Source: Eumeta japonica
Lineage: Eukaryota; Arthropoda; Insecta; Lepidoptera; Psychidae
NCBI GenBank assembly: GCA_005406025.1
Contig: BGZK01000281.1
Span: 372,001-436,000, forward strand
Direction: 5' to 3'
Length of the DNA stretch: 64,000 bases
The notes beneath the pieces were generated by a model. The model searched no databases. It was not told the DNA's origin and was given only the letters and a program-made list of their open reading frames with translations. Numbering within the stretch: position 1 is the stretch's first letter; each line of letters begins with the position of its first letter. Position numbers and translations under genes: made by a program. Shown in pieces: positions 11,451 to 22,706 of this stretch.

Positions 11451-12435
11451 GGAAAGACAATTAGATGTGCCCGTCTATAGTAATAGGGTGTGTCCCTCGA
11501 ATGGTTGATCGTCGTGGAGGTTAAAGACGCTTAAGTAACCGTTTCACTTTCTATAAGGAGGTTAGATATGGCGATGTTTTTCACGGCATGACTTCCTCGT
11601 CTATCGAAACTGCGTGGGAATTGGCAGAGTTGCCATTTTTTTTATTAATTGCCTATTTAGTCATTCTCATGAATTGATTGTGTTTCATATTCAACAGATG
11701 TTTTTAACGCTTTTAAGTTGAAGGAACCACGGAGTTGGCATTGAGTTTTATACTGAATATATCAAAATTAAGTAAATCACTATCAACTCTCCTGTATTTT
11801 CGTAAAACTATTGAATTCAACCTTGATATTTATGAAGTTCTTGATTTCTTATAATACATATTACTTAATCTATTTGTAAAGTTATTGTAATTATGAACAG
11901 TAATTAAAGTTGCAACATAGATACATATTATTACAGATTTACCTACTAAATTAATTGTGTTATTAGTTCTAATTATTTTATATAGCATTTTAATTAAATT
12001 CTTAAAAAAAGAGATTATTGATGTAAGAAAATCAGTTCATTTTAATGTTTTGAAGTCTATGTAGTCTAAAGCACTCTGGCACCTAAGAGCAGTATTTGTT
12101 TCAAAATTCCTCACAGGAACTTGCTTAATACTTGATATTGGGGATGACATTGATTTTGTCGAAAAAAAAAGGAAAAAATAAACAGTGCAGGTTGTATGCG
12201 CAGGAGCAGAGGAAGGGGCCTTGCGGTCCGCGGTACATCCGGCCCGGCCCGCGTCGCGCGCCGCTCTGAGATTATTGACCTATAAAAAAAACCGTGACTA
12301 AATTTCGTCAAAAATAAAAGGATATGGATTCTAGGATATAAAGGTTAGACAAGTAGTTTTTAGCATATGAATCCGCTTCAATATAAAACTGATTGAATTT
12401 CATTGTAGAATCTTATATTGTATCCTATATATTCG
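11451..12435. other. Unassigned, no gene seen
   Basis: AT-rich. A second short GC-rich island (tgcggtccgcggtacatcc and cccggcccgcgtcgcgcgcc) lies at about 12218-12262. Confidence 0.4.
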
Positions 12436-12690
12436 CTAGTTTTCGTCCGCGGCTTCGCCCGCATGGGCGTAGAATGAAATCTTTCGTTTTTTATTTAATA
12501 CAAATTGTACATTAGCAGTAAGTCGTATGTACGAATGCCAAGTTTACGTAATTAAATGTGACAACAATATATGTGCCTTTTATTATTATACAACAGTGTT
12601 TATGTTGACAATTATGATTTTGATCCTTATCCTGCTCTCGATTATAATTCTTGTCCTTTCGATTCTGAGAGCGAAACTGGAATCAGAATG
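12436..12690 (+). repeat. CTAG-ended pyrimidine-rich repeat
   Basis: Starts ctagttttcgtccgcggctt (12436-12455), then a block gtagaatgaaatctttcg, then a degenerate pyrimidine-rich tract (gatccttatcctgctctcg, ttcttgtcctttcgattctg). The same order of parts occurs in about nine places in the window. It resembles the shared 3' end of several moth and butterfly retroelements. Non-coding. Confidence 0.5.
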
Positions 12691-12699
12691 GATTACTAT

Positions 12700-13480
12700 T
12701 CTGTAGTTACGTTTTAATAATATACTAGTTTAGGGGTGTTTGTTTTATTTAGGTATAAGTGGTCTGTGTTACTTTGACAGTCCAGGGTTTTAGATCGGCA
12801 GCGGCAAACAGGAAAACACATTTAACACTTAAGACTTTTATTGATATGAACACGCAACACAATATAGCGAGTAATTCATAAGGAGAATCGAAGGGAAAAT
12901 TACTATTTATACAATACTGCAACACGATTATTAAACATAAAATATAAAGTATACGATATAATTAAGCGGCGAGCCGATACGTCAATGAAAAAACTGTGAG
13001 ACGACATACGTCGGCGTTGAAGGTTTTTTTTTCTTTTTTGATAAATAATATGTGGATATAATGTAAAAGGCGATAGGATGTGATAAATAGTATACGTGTG
13101 TATTTATGTAAAAATATAAATTGTTATAAATAATAAATTAAGCTGAACGGCCTACACTAAGATTGCTTTCACGTCATTAAAGGTGTCGACATCGCGCCTG
13201 GTTATAATCGAGAAACTTTCTTTTATTGATGCATTGTTATTAATTAAATTTTTAAGTGGCAATTGAAAATGGTTTAGAAATTATCATCTTGATTTCGGTT
13301 ATATAATATGTTACTCATAATGTTATACATTTTTTTTTCTCTATCGCCATTTTCTGAATCACGGTCGCTATTCTTATTTTATAAAAACTAAATCTAGCTT
13401 ATAGCCATAGGCTTAAACGAATCGATAGATACCTTATTGATCAAAATACATCCACTGTTTCGAGGGCATGAAGAACTCTA
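12700..13480. other. Unassigned, no gene seen
   Basis: AT-rich, no coding signal and no repeat partner noticed inside the window. Confidence 0.35.
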
Positions 13481-13545
13481 TGTACATACATACAATACAA
13501 ATGAAAAACATAATTGTCTTTGTTGCTGCGCAGTCGGGTTAAGAG
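13481..13545 (+). repeat. Dispersed repeat B, copy 1
   Basis: tacatacatacaat..aatgaaaaacataa followed by tgcgcagtcgggttaaga. It matches 13870-13933 about 390 bp downstream. A cagtcgggtaaa ending after a short A-rich tract is typical of a retroelement tail; family not identified. Confidence 0.5.
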
Positions 13546-13869
13546 ATACCGGGAGAGGTCAAAGATTTTGGAAAATTAATTAGAATAATATGAGTTGTTA
13601 AATTGCTTGTTAGGTGTAATGAAATCAATTTATTACTATTAGTCTCTTCAAGTTACTTCTAAGCATAAAGGGTGTATACATTTTTATAAGTTCCTACTTA
13701 AAATCCTTAAATTCAAGACCCCTAATTTGTTGATAAAAATCCGCCATTATGATTTTTTATAGTTTTAATATACCTAGTGTTACCGAAGCTACGAAGACGT
13801 ATAGCAGCTAATCGAAATCGATTTATAAGTTTAGCAGCTAAAAGGATACATAGAAATGGACTTATTTAC

Positions 13870-13933
13870 ACACATACATACATACAAGTGAAACACATAA
13901 CCCTCCTTTGCATTTCGCCGCAGTCGGGTAAAG
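13870..13933 (+). repeat. Dispersed repeat B, copy 2
   Basis: cacatacatacatacaagtg, then aaacacataaccctcctttg and gccgcagtcgggtaaaga. Same orientation as copy 1, so the two could mark a local duplication or two insertions of one tail. Confidence 0.5.
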
Positions 13934-13945
13934 ATGTCAAGGAAC

Positions 13946-16221
13946 TCACTTTGAGTTGACACGAAGAAATCCGCTAGAAAAAGCTAGTGTATAGATGGAA
14001 ATCTGTCAAAATACAGTATTTCCTTACAGTATACATCTAAGTAGATGATGTTTTATGGATACTCAACAATAGTAAGAAGAACAATGAAACACAAAATTCA
14101 TATTCGAAATATATTTGCAGCAATACACAATAGGCAAAACACAAAGTTAGTTGAAGTCGTTGTCCGAGAGTCGAGGACTCTATTGCTGGCGAACAACTTT
14201 GCCATTGTTGGTTGCAAAGCCGTTCCGTTTCTACTTTAAACTTGTTAAGTAACGTTTAGTATTGATTTTAACTTAAAAATTAAGCAATAGGCTTTAGAAC
14301 TGGTCGAAATCAGGGACAACCTGATACTTTGTAAGTTTTTATTGATTGATATTAATATTTAAGTACCATGAAATTGAAACCGAGTTGCTGATATTTTCAA
14401 TGAAAACACCAGTCTAGAAAAAGTCTCAGAGGAGCACTTAAGGCGATAGTAAAGAAAATGAGATGACAATTCATACCAGTTCTGTAATCATATCCCACAA
14501 CATAGCGACAGTAAGACGTGCTATTTTGTGGGATGTGATTAAAAACTAATTATCTGCTAGAGGTTGTCATAAAATTGAGAGTTTGCCTTGATCGCCACGC
14601 TGTGCAGGCAAAACAGCGACTTTAATAGTAGATTTCTCACACTTACGACGTTTTTTGAACATTTTGGAGGTCTAGTATAATGAATTTTGACATCAGCTAT
14701 AAATTAATTGTTAGAATAATTTATGCCAAAAAATGCAAACAGGATCATATCGGAATTAGAAATCTATATATATGACAAAATTGTAATCCACCGATGTCTC
14801 TATTTGAAAAACAGTAATAAAAAAATAATACCGAAGTTTTTATAAGTGCAGTAAAAGCTAAAACAATAATAAAAAATATATATCTGTTTGTCTTTATATT
14901 TGTTTCCTTGTTCACGTATCACATCAAAAACTACTACTGCAAGAAATTGATGCAGTTTTCATTTGTCTAGCTGATCTGATTTTCAAAATAGGGCATGTTA
15001 CATCTTGATAGGTGGCAATAGGTGGTAACCTATAAGTCTCGTATGTGTATGACTCTCTTAAACTGGGATCTGTAACCGAGTATAGAAAATAATTTTCTTA
15101 TTATTACACCTTCAAAAATGAGACGAGAACGAGGTCGAAATTGAGATCACGACGGATACCGCGTCATCGGTCGGCATAAACGATATACGAAACCATTCCA
15201 TGCCAATTACGTAATGAATTCAACGCCACATTTAATGCATCTGTATTACTAATTAACCAGATACATGAATAATTATCCCAATACCGGGCGCAGATTTCAT
15301 TACAGATATGAGACGAGATGAGCTATTCATTACTCCACCACGCAGGTCTACTGCAAATTAGTGGACATGATTCTACGCGGAGTCGACAGCTTCACGTGAT
15401 TTCTGTAACATTAAGTTGTTTGAGATGAAGGTAATTTAACTAGGATTATCGCCCACGCAATTCAAAACCTTGGCGTATATTTCTCAGTAACGAAACATAA
15501 TCGCTATCGTCACTGAGTGTCTAAATAATCTTAATTGTTTTAATAATATATTTTGAAACTACAGTATTTGAATACACTAGATTATTCCTGTTATTTTTTG
15601 AAATACGCATATTTTTTAATAGTTACAGACTTTAAAACAAAATTTTCCGCATTCAGAACCACACCTGTAACCTTGCATGTCGCCGTGTATGGGTCTAAAA
15701 CTGATTGTTTAAAAGCGAATCGATGACATCACTCTGTGGTCGTATAAAGGTTAAATATACGACTCCAAGGTGGACAAAATAAGTTATTTTTATATGCGGT
15801 TAAATCAACTGGTTTTCAATGCTGTTGTCATATGCATTGGAGTATGCAGTATATGATTTTTTAGAGGGTGCCAAGAAAATTCCTTTTATAACGCACATCT
15901 GTTTGAACCCGAACTCACTCTCACTATATAGACGGAGACCGTAGTGGCAAAAATATAGAATGCTAGTGATAAGTGCGATTCAAACCTTTCTATTGTTGGT
16001 GCGATTTATAATAACAAACAAAATGATACCTTATTTGTTTTTTGTTCCAACGTCAGCAAAAAGTGTCTCTTTGCACTTTCTAAGTGTATAAAATATTAAA
16101 ATTAACTAATTGGTTAGGCTTTGCTAAATTTATTGAATATAAGAAAAATACGTGTCATTTCTTCGGAGTTTATTTAGTTTTTACTATCTCGGGGGGTAAT
16201 GAACTTTCAGATTCATAATTT
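13946..16221. other. Unassigned, with one pre-miRNA-sized hairpin
   Basis: No gene seen over 2.3 kb. The hairpin at 14486-14540 is listed separately. A purine-rich run at about 15120-15160 (gagacgagaacgaggtcg) may be a worn piece of the CTAG-ended repeat family. Confidence 0.35.
14486..14540. repeat. Hairpin of pre-miRNA size
   Basis: AATCATATCCCACAACATAGC (14486-14506, 21 nt written in parts: AATCATATCCCACAA + CATAGC) pairs with 14520-14540 with two mismatches around a 13-nt loop. Stem length and loop size suit a miRNA precursor, but the seed matches no miRNA I can name. It could equally be a MITE remnant. Confidence 0.4.
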
Positions 16222-16550
16222 TATTAGCTATAGCATACCGTTTTGTCTTTGTGACCATCGCAAAAATATTCTTACACCTTGAAATTGATTTCGTCCCAGT
16301 CCAGCTTTCAGTTTCGCTTTTAATCTAAACTTCGGCATCAGTTCTCTTTTCAATTTGAGTCCTTTTCTCGCCTTCTATTTCTGTTCTTTTCTCAGTTTGA
16401 ATTTAGGCCCTCTATCGGTATTATTCCGAACCCGCACTTAATTCTAACCCCGATTCCAATTTAAATACTAATTTCTAATTGTAGTTGCGTTATCGTTCTA
16501 GTTTTTCTTCTCGGTTTCGATTTAGTCTCAATATCGTTAAAATGTATGGT
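16222..16550 (+). repeat. CTAG-ended pyrimidine-rich repeat
   Basis: A long degenerate pyrimidine tract with recurrent ttc(g/t)-type words: ttgatttcgtcccag, tttcgcttttaatc, ctcggtttcgatttagtctc. The terminal ctag block is worn (attagctatagcat). Same family and orientation as 12436-12690. Confidence 0.45.
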
Positions 16551-17812
16551 CTAAGATGATGGCCCGATAGTCTTACATAGAAGGAAAATCCATACAACAC
16601 GCGTCGGGGTCAACGATTTTCGTAACTGTGACGCTTTTCGAAACTAAAAAGAAATCCTTTCCTCCTAAGGTGTCCAGAGAAGTTTCACTTCAAAAGCGAA
16701 CAAATAAAGAAAGACATAATATTTCACCGTTATATATTTCCTAGGGATTAATAGAGTATTTATTGTTTGCCAAAACTTTAATGTGATAGAAATATAGAAG
16801 CGATGGTTAGTGAAGAAGTTCGTGTTCCTATCAGAAACAACTAACAAGATATCCATTGAGTTGATTTTGATATCTAGATTACATGGAGTTAGTTATAACT
16901 AGTTTTGTTCGAATCATAGGTCGATAAGTTCGAACTAGTGAAATAGATTATTCATTGAAATAATTTTTCATGTCGTGAAATCTGCCAGACTCTCACGTAA
17001 CTTAGTTTAGATGGGAAAATGTCCTTTTCAACTTTAAGCGCGATTCTCGCTGACTTTGAAATAACTTTAAAGGGCCATTTTCTTCGTAATATGATCACGT
17101 AGTGCTTTGCATGCCTCGCGCTGCTCAGCCGTCGTCCAAATAAACGATCCTTGCAGTAGAACAGATCTGGCAAACCGTCTTTTACATTATAAAAGTTAAC
17201 TTTAATTTCCGTGATATATTTTCTTTTTATCGGGCATGAAATATCACTTTAAGTTTTACTTGTTTATAAAAAAAATAGTTAACAATAATAGTTAAAATTT
17301 TAATCGTAGTTTAAATAAGTTATTAATAATTTTCCGTAAATTCTAATTCAAAATATCTTTATTTTATAGGTCATTATATAACATTTGAGATACTTCATAA
17401 TATTTTGTGCAACCTTACTTCGTCATTTCTTCGGGAGACAGTTATTCCTTACGAAGAACGAGCAAGAAACTTAGGGGTAGTCATTGAGATGATATTTACA
17501 TTTGTATTTATTCAGTGTGTTTATTTACGACCTCCAGCGGAACTCATCAATAAAATAATAAAATACAACAATAGTAGCGCAAGCGGCCAACAATACGGGA
17601 ATAATTGAGCACGAGTCGTCAAAAAGAACACACAAAAGCTTGACATGTAACGAATGACATGACGAGGGTGCGATAGGAGCTGGAGCTCGGACTGCAAGCG
17701 ATTGTCGACCTCGTTTTCATGCATCACTTCATTTTAATAGAATAAATACTGTATTTATTAAAGAAATTTACAGCCAAAAACTAAACGATCAAAAAAAAAA
17801 ATTGGTTACCTG
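16551..17812. other. Unassigned, no gene seen
   Basis: Short open frames on both strands at 16665-17173 and 17405-17727 overlap each other and show no known motif. Confidence 0.35.
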
Positions 17813-18212
17813 TAAAGTCGGTATACGGGCGAAAGTTTACGTGACAACGACTTTGAGTGGTAAAATCATTTTAATGAATATTCATTCGTATAGTAGGAAG
17901 AAGGATGAAATAATAGTAACAATTTAAAACATTTATTTATACAAAATTATATTTAAAACATTAATTTATACAAAGAATCGCACTGAATTTCATATTAACA
18001 AAATTTTATTTTTACCTTTACACATACATACGTATTTATATACAAATATACATACAATAACTTTACATTTGCGTACAATGAAACAGCGTTTACTACAACT
18101 TAACTTGTTCCTATCTTCTCTCTCGTTCGGTGACTCATCGTTACGTTACCAGCGTTACACTTTCATAAGTGACTCCCAGCCGCAACCTAATTTAACGTTG
18201 TCACGTCAAAAT
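17813..18212. mobile_element. Non-autonomous TIR repeat, copy 2
   Basis: About 400 bp matching 79-509 in order and orientation: TTTACGTGACAACG near the left end, the tagtaggaagaaggatgaa block, the cttctctctcgttcggtgac block and the right end AACGTTGTCACGTCAAAAT. The middle (about 18064-18115) differs from copy 1. The shared sequence stops right after caaaat in both copies, which supports that end as the true boundary. Confidence 0.6.
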
Positions 18213-18849
18213 AAAAACAAATACCTATTTCTCAAGAAATATCGGTTTAAATAAGCAGCAAAAAAAAACAATATCGCGTGGGGCAATAACGACATTATTT
18301 TCCTAAGAATAAGTAATTTTCTATTTGACATACGCGATGCGGTATGAATGTAAATTAGGAAAGGATATATATGGCTATATGGTTTCGTATGCACACAGCA
18401 TACAGCCTGGTGAAATAATTAACACGTCAAATTTTTCATATATCTGAAATTTTATTTTAGGTGTGAGAGAAATGGATCGATTTTATTGGAAAAACGTGAT
18501 TTACGGGTCATCTGACTGCAATAAAATTAAAAGTTCAATTTGTAAGTTGTACTTTACTCCAACCAACTGTACAGTACGCATTGTTTGTGCCAAGTGAACA
18601 ATTTCTTATTCTTAGCAAAATAATCATAATCTCGTTTTACGTATAAAACTCGTTTTTCGAATATTTCAATTTGTTTTAACATTACGTATTTTCGTACTTT
18701 TAGTTCTTTATTTAGTAATATAGTTTTAGTCTGGGCAATCGTGTTCTTTATTTATTTTACTTGTTTGTAGTAATTTGGTAATAATTTTAGGTTGTGTTCA
18801 GTTTATATTTACTAATAGAATTTGTCCAAAGTTTTGCTTCTGTGGAAAT
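18213..18849. other. Unassigned, no gene seen
   Basis: AT-rich with no coding or repeat signal that I can assign. Confidence 0.35.
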
Positions 18850-19025
18850 AGATAACATTCAGGAAGTACTAAGATTGAAATCGAGACTGAAATTGAGACA
18901 GAGAGTGCCATCGGAATCGAAAGTGACAGCGAGATTAGAAGTTAGATAAAATATTATTTGAAATATTAAAATAGAACTGAAATAAAAGATGAAGGAAAAC
19001 ATGTGGATGAAGTCGTAGGCTCTGT
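18850..19025 (-). repeat. CTAG-family purine-rich repeat (worn)
   Basis: Purine tract gattgaaatcgagactgaaa, ttgagacagagagtgccatc, ggaatcgaaagtgacagcga, then gtggatgaagtcgtaggctc, a worn version of the family end. Opposite orientation to the 12436 copy. Confidence 0.4.
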
Positions 19026-19436
19026 GTATGGATATTCCTGCTGTACAAAATGAGATAAATAAATGTTATGCTACATTTCTTCGCTGTGCAGAAAGAAAAT
19101 TTTATGAATTTCTGTGGCATATCTTCAGAGCAAGATGCTATACGACATCAGGCTATGGAAACAACCGAAATAAACTAATTTAGCGGTTCCTATATCTGAT
19201 ATATTTCGTATTTTTTTGACTGCACAGATGGCAGAGCTAACTTTTTTAATTTTTTTTGAACGATCCCCCATGTTATATGAAGTAATTATAAGAAATTCTA
19301 TAGAATTAACAAACTCCAATTCTTCGTTTTGTACTAAAAAAAATGTATGTCAGCTCCGACGCACGACTGGAGTTTACTCCTTAAGTACGATTGTCTAAAC
19401 ATACGCAAAAAGAGTTTATTTAACTGAAAAATATCG

Positions 19437-19740
19437 TTTTGACTAAAAATTTAAGAAAAATGATTAAAGATAAAATTTTTTTAGCTTATCTACAATTATT
19501 TCATTTTTCATTTTTAGTAAAAAAACGAAGATTTATTATAACTACAATTATTAAAATATTATGGAAAGTATTTTGAATAAATTTTTGTTTTTACCAATAA
19601 TTTAAGAAAAAGCATTAGAGAAGAAATTTTTTAACCTATCTACAATTATTCTGTATTTTTAATTTTAAGTAAAAAGACGAAGATTTATTGTAATTAAAAT
19701 TATAAAAATATTATCAAGAAGTATTTAAAATTATTTTGAT
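19437..19740. repeat. Two-copy 150-bp tandem repeat
   Basis: Unit 1 (about 19437-19586) and unit 2 (about 19587-19740) align with many substitutions. Anchors: tctacaattatt at 19489 and 19639, and acgaagatttatt at about 19525 and 19677. The period is 150-152 bp. Confidence 0.7.
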
Positions 19741-20085
19741 AATATTGTCTTATTATTAATTAAAATTATTTACGTTATAATAATAATTCATTAAATAAAT
19801 TATTATAATAACCTTGAAAAATTATTAGAATAATTTATCTACCGAGCAACCACGTGTTCATTTGATATTCCAGCATTATTATCTACACCACTTTCTTCCA
19901 TAGTTTATATCAATTGCATTTCACCAAATATAATAATAATGCATATAAAATTCACGATAATAATAGTGATTATTAATAATTATAGTAATAAATCAAATGT
20001 TAATAATAAATATTTACATTGTAAAATAACACTTTAAAACACAAACAAAACAGTGGTGACGATCCGTATTAGAATTGTATAACTA

Positions 20086-20088
<3 letters not shown>

Positions 20089-20147
<59 letters not shown>
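20089..20147. repeat. (TA)n microsatellite
   Basis: About 29 uninterrupted TA units, flanked on the right by cgtttgtaaacg. It lies inside the Helentron-like copy 2. Confidence 0.95.
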
Positions 20148-20149
<2 letters not shown>

Positions 20150-20439
20150 TTTGTAAACGTTGAACAGTATACTTTTATTGTATATATAGGTATACACACA
20201 ATATATGCGTCAGCTGCCTCGCTGCGTTGGCTACACACAAGTATACAGACAAGTATACACATACACGCGATTGAAAAGCGAAAGGTGCGCCAATAAGTTG
20301 CGCACCAAATACGTAACGTGGATTCATCAGTAGATTTTACTCCTCAAATTTTTCTCATACCGGGCGTCTTATATGAAAATTGATTCTTAAGGAGTAACCT
20401 CCAATAAAAAAAAAAACATATCTTATAACTAGAATTGAG

Positions 20440-21625
20440 AGTTTTATTCATTTTGTTTTAATTACATTAAGAATTAGGGTATTTCCAGTAAACCATTTCT
20501 CTACCTTGGAGATAGTATTGTTATTATCGTCATAAATGCCTTTTAACTTTGAATAACAAAGAAGTGTTATCTGCAAACAGTACTTTCTTACGAACATCCT
20601 TAACAAGGCTACCGTAAGTCATTTATATAAACTAAAAGTAGAAAGGACCAAGAATTGAGAAGGATTACACATACAGTTGATCTCATGGCATCGGCATCAA
20701 CCCACTGAATTCTGTTAATATATCTGTCAAATACAATTCAGAGGGTCGAGCGTCCGGCTTGTCGACGTAGTTTCCTGGTCATAGTTTCATGATACACACG
20801 ACCGAGTACCTTGGTGCGATCGCGAAATATGCCAGTTGGAGATCGCGAATCCTTCCAAGCTCCATAAATATGTTGCACAAGCTCAACGCTTGTTGAAGGA
20901 CCCTGAATGATACCGAACTGTTTATTAGACATTAATTTATTACTATAAAATGTATTAGCACCTGCCTGAACAAATCGTTGGGATTTGATGCATCGCCGAC
21001 TTCAAATAAAGGAAATATTTTACTTTCCTTCATCAAACGCAGAAACACGCCTTCACCTAGAGACTTATTAAAGATACACGCCAAGTGTGGCTAAACGCAA
21101 TCTAGAATGGAGTTTACAATTATAACAGAAAGACCATAAGGGTAAGCAGTCCTCTTCATGTACAACGATGTAAATGTTTTGATAAACTCTTCACGACTCA
21201 CATATTTAAATTCTAAATTAATACTACACATCGGAATACTTTCCTTCGGTAATGATTCGGCAAGAACGGGTGATGAGTTGAGAAAGTATTCGATACTGGA
21301 ATGTCGGTAAAGAATTTTTCGAACGCCGTAGGCACTTCTATGTTCTCACTCAAGGTTCGTTATCTATTTTAAATTTAAAGTCAATAAATCGGCCCTTAAT
21401 TTTTCCAGTCTCGTTCTTTATGACATTTTAAGTCGTTTTAATAAAAAATATTTTTTATTTTATTATTGACGTGCTTGGCTTTAACCACGATGCAAGTACG
21501 CTTAAAAATTGTTGAGCATTTTTTTGTATGTTTAGCAAAACCCTTCTTCTTGTTAAGAGTGCTTTCGCCATAAAGCTCAAATAGCTTCTTTCTACTTTTG
21601 TGAATTCCCACTATTGTTCAAACAC
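20440..21625 (-). pseudogene. Jockey-type LINE reverse transcriptase relic
   Basis: Minus-strand fragments appear in the right order for a non-LTR polyprotein. Near 21540-21620: KSRKKLFELYGESTLNKK. Near 21400: NETGKIKGRFIDFKFKIDN. Near 20990-21050: a block that reads with shifts as GVFLRLMKESKIFP and SGD-like ASNPN. At 20738-20932: NKQFGIIQG and IFRDRTK, the degenerate counterpart of the family's IFCDLTKAFD. At 20560-20600: VLFADNTSLLFKVKR, the YADD-type catalytic box with the second Asp changed to Asn. Several frameshifts and stops separate them. The endonuclease half and the C terminus are gone. RT would copy the element RNA at a nicked target; this copy is dead. Confidence 0.75.
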
Positions 21626-22364
21626 TAAATGGCAATGATTCATTTATTTTAAACATAAGATTATTACGTACGTTTACATGTTCGGTTTTTATCAGATGAA
21701 ACAATAAATTATATGGCTCAATACAATCACCACAGCATTGAATTTCCGGAATTCTTTGTATGATATTTTTTTCTGAATTGAACTAGGCGTTTTCGTTCAT
21801 CGGTACACAAAATTAAAAGACATCAACTCGATTATGACGATGTGAACATAGCTAGTGAGGACATTTGATTTGAAAATCTTAATTAGTGTTTTTACTTTTT
21901 GACTACGTTTCCGCAACGATTTCTTTGTGTGATTCATAGTAATATATACATTTTCATATTTATCTCATACTAATTCAACCATAAAAGTATGTCGTTTGAA
22001 ATGCAAATAACCTGGCGAGTTATCTCGGTATCCATGCTGGCGGCGCCGTACCAATAAGGAACTGAGGAGTGAATTTTGAGAGAACACCGACGCACGCGCA
22101 GGTCGCCTCCCTTTCTGACACAAGTATCGTAATGGGTGTCCGTTCCATGCGCCCTCGGATCAGTTTTTGTCTTTAAAAAATTCGATCACAGCGAGTAATA
22201 AGTAGTAATTATCACGTGCGACCCTGAATCTGTGTTGATTACTCACTACGAGAGCATTCTCAGCCCGATCAAATTAGATTAAAAAATAATTTAATCTGCC
22301 TGGACGTAATTTATAAACAGAAAAATGTTTTGACTGATGTTGTTATTAATAGTAAATCACAAAA
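21626..22364. other. Unassigned, small GC patch
   Basis: No gene seen. A GC-richer stretch at about 22020-22170 (atgctggcggcgccgtacc, cgacgcacgcgcaggtcgcc) has no recognised content. Confidence 0.35.
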
Positions 22365-22406
22365 AAGGGTGCCTTGTATATGTATATACATATACAAGGC
22401 ACCCTT
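22365..22406. repeat. Perfect 42-bp palindrome
   Basis: AAGGGTGCCTTGTATATGTAT at 22365-22385 is followed without spacer by its exact complement at 22386-22406. The outer 20 bp are GC-balanced, unlike the neighbouring microsatellites, so it is not a by-product of simple repeats. Confidence 0.9.
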
Positions 22407-22418
22407 ATATACACACTT

Positions 22419-22457
22419 TATGTATGTATATACACACACACACACACACACATATGA

Positions 22458-22524
<67 letters not shown>

Positions 22525-22532
22525 CATACATA
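22419..22532. repeat. CA/TA/TG microsatellites forming a large inverted repeat
   Basis: (CA)n at about 22432-22452, (TA)n at 22459-22478, (TG)n at 22479-22520. The flanks tatgtatgtatata and tatacatacata extend the symmetry, so the whole block can fold as one hairpin. Open frames reported across it are products of the simple repeats. Confidence 0.9.
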
Positions 22533-22549
22533 AAACTGTAACCGGCCGG

Positions 22550-22706
22550 TTTTTCAGCATCAGTTTTTATTTTTCTTTTTCAAAATCTCTTCTATTGAAT
22601 GATATCAAAACTAGCCAGATACAAACAGCACAATCAAAGAGATTTTACTGAGATTCTTTACTTATAAAATACGAAAAAACATTTTTTCCGACCTAATAAA
22701 CTTCAT
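22550..22706 (-). mobile_element. Mariner end fragment
   Basis: Matches 63610-63727: aaaactagccagatacaaac, agcacaatcaaagagatttt, acttataaaatac, then ttttttccgacctaa and TA. Read outward on the minus strand it begins TA-TTAGGTCGGAAAAAA, a plausible mariner terminal repeat next to a TA target site. Only the end and 5' leader remain; no transposase codons are present. Confidence 0.6.

Larger units (their letters stand above)
19343..20404. mobile_element. Non-autonomous Helentron-like element, copy 2
   Basis: The left block 19343-19385 (gtcagctccgacgcacgact, ggagtttactccttaag) and right block 20312-20404 (cgtaacgtg ... cataccgggcg ... ttcttaaggagtaacctcc) match the two ends of 9398-10157. ggagtttactcc forms a 5-bp stem hairpin and the right block carries the complementary cttaaggagtaacctcc, so the ends are inverted. 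The interior has no open frame; it holds a 150-bp tandem duplication, AT-rich filler and a long TA tract. Internal tandem repeats are a known habit of non-autonomous Helentrons. Confidence 0.5.

Noticed and set aside
20075..20296. 73-codon open frame with an IY run
   Set aside because: Produced by the (TA)n tract.
22330..22651. Open frames of 67 and 104 codons through the CA/TA/TG tract
   Set aside because: Translation is almost entirely simple-repeat dipeptides (HT, CV, YI); a microsatellite artefact.
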